From: an uncultured Actinomyces sp.
GTDB lineage: Bacteria; Actinomycetota; Actinomycetes; Actinomycetales; Actinomycetaceae
Direction of reading: 5' to 3'
DNA: 24,878 bases
NCBI GenBank assembly: GCA_900556405.1
Contig: USPB01000002.1
Location: 1-24,878 of the forward strand
Below the pieces are notes generated by a model. It was not told where the DNA came from, did no database searches, and worked only from the letters and a program-made list of their open reading frames with translations. Shown here piece by piece: positions 23,561-24,878 of this stretch (within the stretch, counting starts at the first letter, position 1; each line of letters starts with the position of its first letter). The position numbers and the translations under genes are program-made.

Positions 23561-24457
23561 TCACACCTGCGACGCGGACCATGTATCGCACGTGGAGATG
23601 TCACCGGAGTCGAGGCCTCGCTGCAGCCACGTCGCGCGCTGGTCGGCGCTACCGTGCGTCCAAGTCTCGGGATTGGACGAACCCTGGTACTTGGTCTGGA
23701 GGCGGTCGTCGCCGATCGCCTGCGCGGTCTGAAGGGCGCCGCGAATCTGATCGGTGGTCGGCGTCTTCAGATAGGGCGTACCCGTCGACGTGTCGGGCGT
23801 ATTCGACGCCCAGTGCATCCACACGCCCGCATAGCAGTCCGCCTGAAGCTCCGAGCGCACGCCAGCACCCTGAGCGCCCGTCTCACGAGTGTCGTGAGCG
23901 CGGAACACGCCTTGGAGATTCTGGATGTGGTGGCCCCACTCGTGGGCAACGACGTACTCCTGAGCAAGCACCGAATCAGAGGCGCCGTACTGAGAGACCA
24001 TGTCGTTGAAGAAACCGAGGTCCAGGTACACGGTGGAATCACCGGGACAATAGAACGGACCAACGGCGCTCGTCGCGTTCCCACAGGCGGTCGATACCGA
24101 ATCCGTGAAGATCTGAAAGTCAGGAAGCTCGTAGGTCACGCCGGTCCCCTGATCGGCCAGCTGCGTCTTCCAGACGGCGTCAAGAGACTGTGCGGTCGCA
24201 ACCATTCGACACTCGACGCGCTCGTTTGCGTCCTTTCCTGTCTGACACGATGAGACATCCACCGACGAGGAGGATGAGGAGGAGGTCTGCGGTGACGATG
24301 ACAGCAGAGCGGTGAGATCGATCCCCGTGAAGTAGGAAAAACCGAGGATCAGCAGGACACCGAGAATCGATCCACCGCCGGCCCCTGCAATCTTGCGTCC
24401 CGCTCCCGAGGTGCTGACACGGGACGGATCCAAGTGAATATTGTCGTTGAAGCTCAT
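23561..24457 (-). CDS. Membrane-anchored neutral zinc metallopeptidase (YpfJ family)
   Basis: This 298-residue protein belongs to the neutral zinc metallopeptidase family that includes E. coli YpfJ. A short cytoplasmic N-terminus with a Gly-rich stretch (19-30) is followed by one transmembrane helix at about 30-46. A serine run (53-65) then links it to an extracytoplasmic catalytic domain. The zinc site is H172-E-W-G-H176, with a downstream glutamate likely E203 in RSELQADCYAGVW, a hallmark of the family. Cysteines C71, C83, C125, C137, C208 and C289 could form disulfides outside the cell. The start ATG 24457 has GGAG upstream and lies 14 nt after the tgt stop, so it is probably co-transcribed with tgt. 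Its physiological substrate is not known. Confidence 0.9.
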   Translation of the reverse strand: MSFNDNIHLDPSRVSTSGAGRKIAGAGGGSILGVLLILGFSYFTGIDLTALLSSSPQTSSSSSSSVDVSSCQTGKDANERVECRMVATAQSLDAVWKTQLADQGTGVTYELPDFQIFTDSVSTACGNATSAVGPFYCPGDSTVYLDLGFFNDMVSQYGASDSVLAQEYVVAHEWGHHIQNLQGVFRAHDTRETGAQGAGVRSELQADCYAGVWMHWASNTPDTSTGTPYLKTPTTDQIRGALQTAQAIGDDRLQTKYQGSSNPETWTHGSADQRATWLQRGLDSGDISTCDTWSASQV

Positions 24458-24471
24458 GACTACTCCAGGAG

Positions 24472-24878
24472 TTAGCGGCGTCGACCAGCTTCGTAGCGGC
24501 CGAGCATGTCGGAACGGAACTCATCGAAACAACCATCCTCAATGGAGGCGCGGATAGCGTCCACAAGGCGCAGCGTGAACCACTCGTTGTGAATGGTGGC
24601 AAGCGTCGCCGACAGGATTTCCTTCGCCTTAAAGAGGTGATGGATATATGCACGCGTGTAGTGGGTGCAGGTGTAGCATCCACAGCCATCGACGAGCGGC
24701 GTAAAGTCGCGTTTGAAGCGTGCGTTCGTGATGTTGAATCGACCGTCGGGGGTGTAGATCGCGGCGTTGCGCGCGACGCGCGACGGATTCACGCAATCGA
24801 AGGTGTCCGCACCTGCTGCGACACCCGCAAAAAGATCCTCGGGTTCGGAGATCCCCAGGAGATGGCGAGGACGATCCT
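24472..24878 (-). CDS. tgt: tRNA-guanine transglycosylase, C-terminal part (runs off window)
   Basis: This enzyme exchanges guanine 34 for queuine or its precursor in GUN-anticodon tRNAs. The last 135 or so codons are present; the frame is still open at the window edge, so the start lies beyond 24878. Readable motifs are LLGISEPEDLFAGVAAGADT followed by FDCVNPSRVARN (the family block around the catalytic aspartate). The zinc site follows in CGCYTCTH, a C-x-C-x2-C plus later H arrangement, and THYTRAYIHHLFKAKEIL is typical. Any internal GTG start (such as 24792) is wrong because the homology extends upstream of it. The stop is TAA at 24474-24472. A metallopeptidase follows on the same strand. 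Confidence 0.95.
   Translation of the reverse strand, partial: DRPRHLLGISEPEDLFAGVAAGADTFDCVNPSRVARNAAIYTPDGRFNITNARFKRDFTPLVDGCGCYTCTHYTRAYIHHLFKAKEILSATLATIHNEWFTLRLVDAIRASIEDGCFDEFRSDMLGRYEAGRRR

Noticed and set aside
21701..24253. Plus-strand frames (322 and 398 residues) opposite the ligase and metallopeptidase
   Set aside because: They are shadows of motif-rich minus-strand genes.

Overview
The window looks like a high-GC actinobacterium, most likely of the Actinomycetaceae (Actinomyces/Schaalia-like). This rests on gene order (the tlyA-nadK-recN-steA-steB-pyrG-Nudix block and the sufR-B-D-C-S-U-T block both follow the mycobacterial/actinobacterial order), on GC-rich codon use and on frequent GTG starts. 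The genus is inference; no species-level marker was read.

Layout. Positions 1-632 are the end of an rRNA operon: the 3' part of 23S rRNA, an A/C-rich spacer, 5S rRNA and a strong intrinsic terminator. Positions 745-8598 are a tightly packed, translationally coupled run: a fused low-complexity/helical-repeat/HAD phosphatase protein, a small conserved protein, the rRNA 2'-O-methyltransferase TlyA, NAD kinase, the DNA repair ATPase RecN, and the membrane proteins SteA and SteB. After a hairpin and a short gap come pyrG (CTP synthase) and a Nudix ADP-ribose pyrophosphatase (8692-11054). Positions 11055-17579 are the SUF iron-sulfur assembly operon: the regulator SufR with a near-perfect palindrome over its own promoter, then SufB, SufD, SufC, SufS, SufU and SufT. 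A perfect 16-bp hairpin closes it.

Positions 17764-21818 are an accessory-looking two-gene unit: a 1093-residue PLD-like/SNF2-type helicase and an overlapping DUF4391 protein. In other bacteria this pair usually sits with a DNA methyltransferase and a Type III-like restriction helicase; neither is present here. It is the best candidate for an unusual system in the window: a stripped-down or stand-alone version of a restriction-like defence module. It abuts the next gene tail to tail, sharing a TTAA.

Positions 21815-24878 on the minus strand hold an acyl-CoA synthetase (FadD-like), a membrane-anchored neutral zinc metallopeptidase and the C-terminal part of tRNA-guanine transglycosylase (Tgt), which is cut by the window edge. 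The metallopeptidase follows tgt by 14 nt and is probably co-transcribed with it.

No tRNA gene, CRISPR array or insertion sequence was recognised. The only protein-gene-free stretches are short (under 200 bases, apart from the rRNA operon end) and hold regulatory elements that are listed separately.
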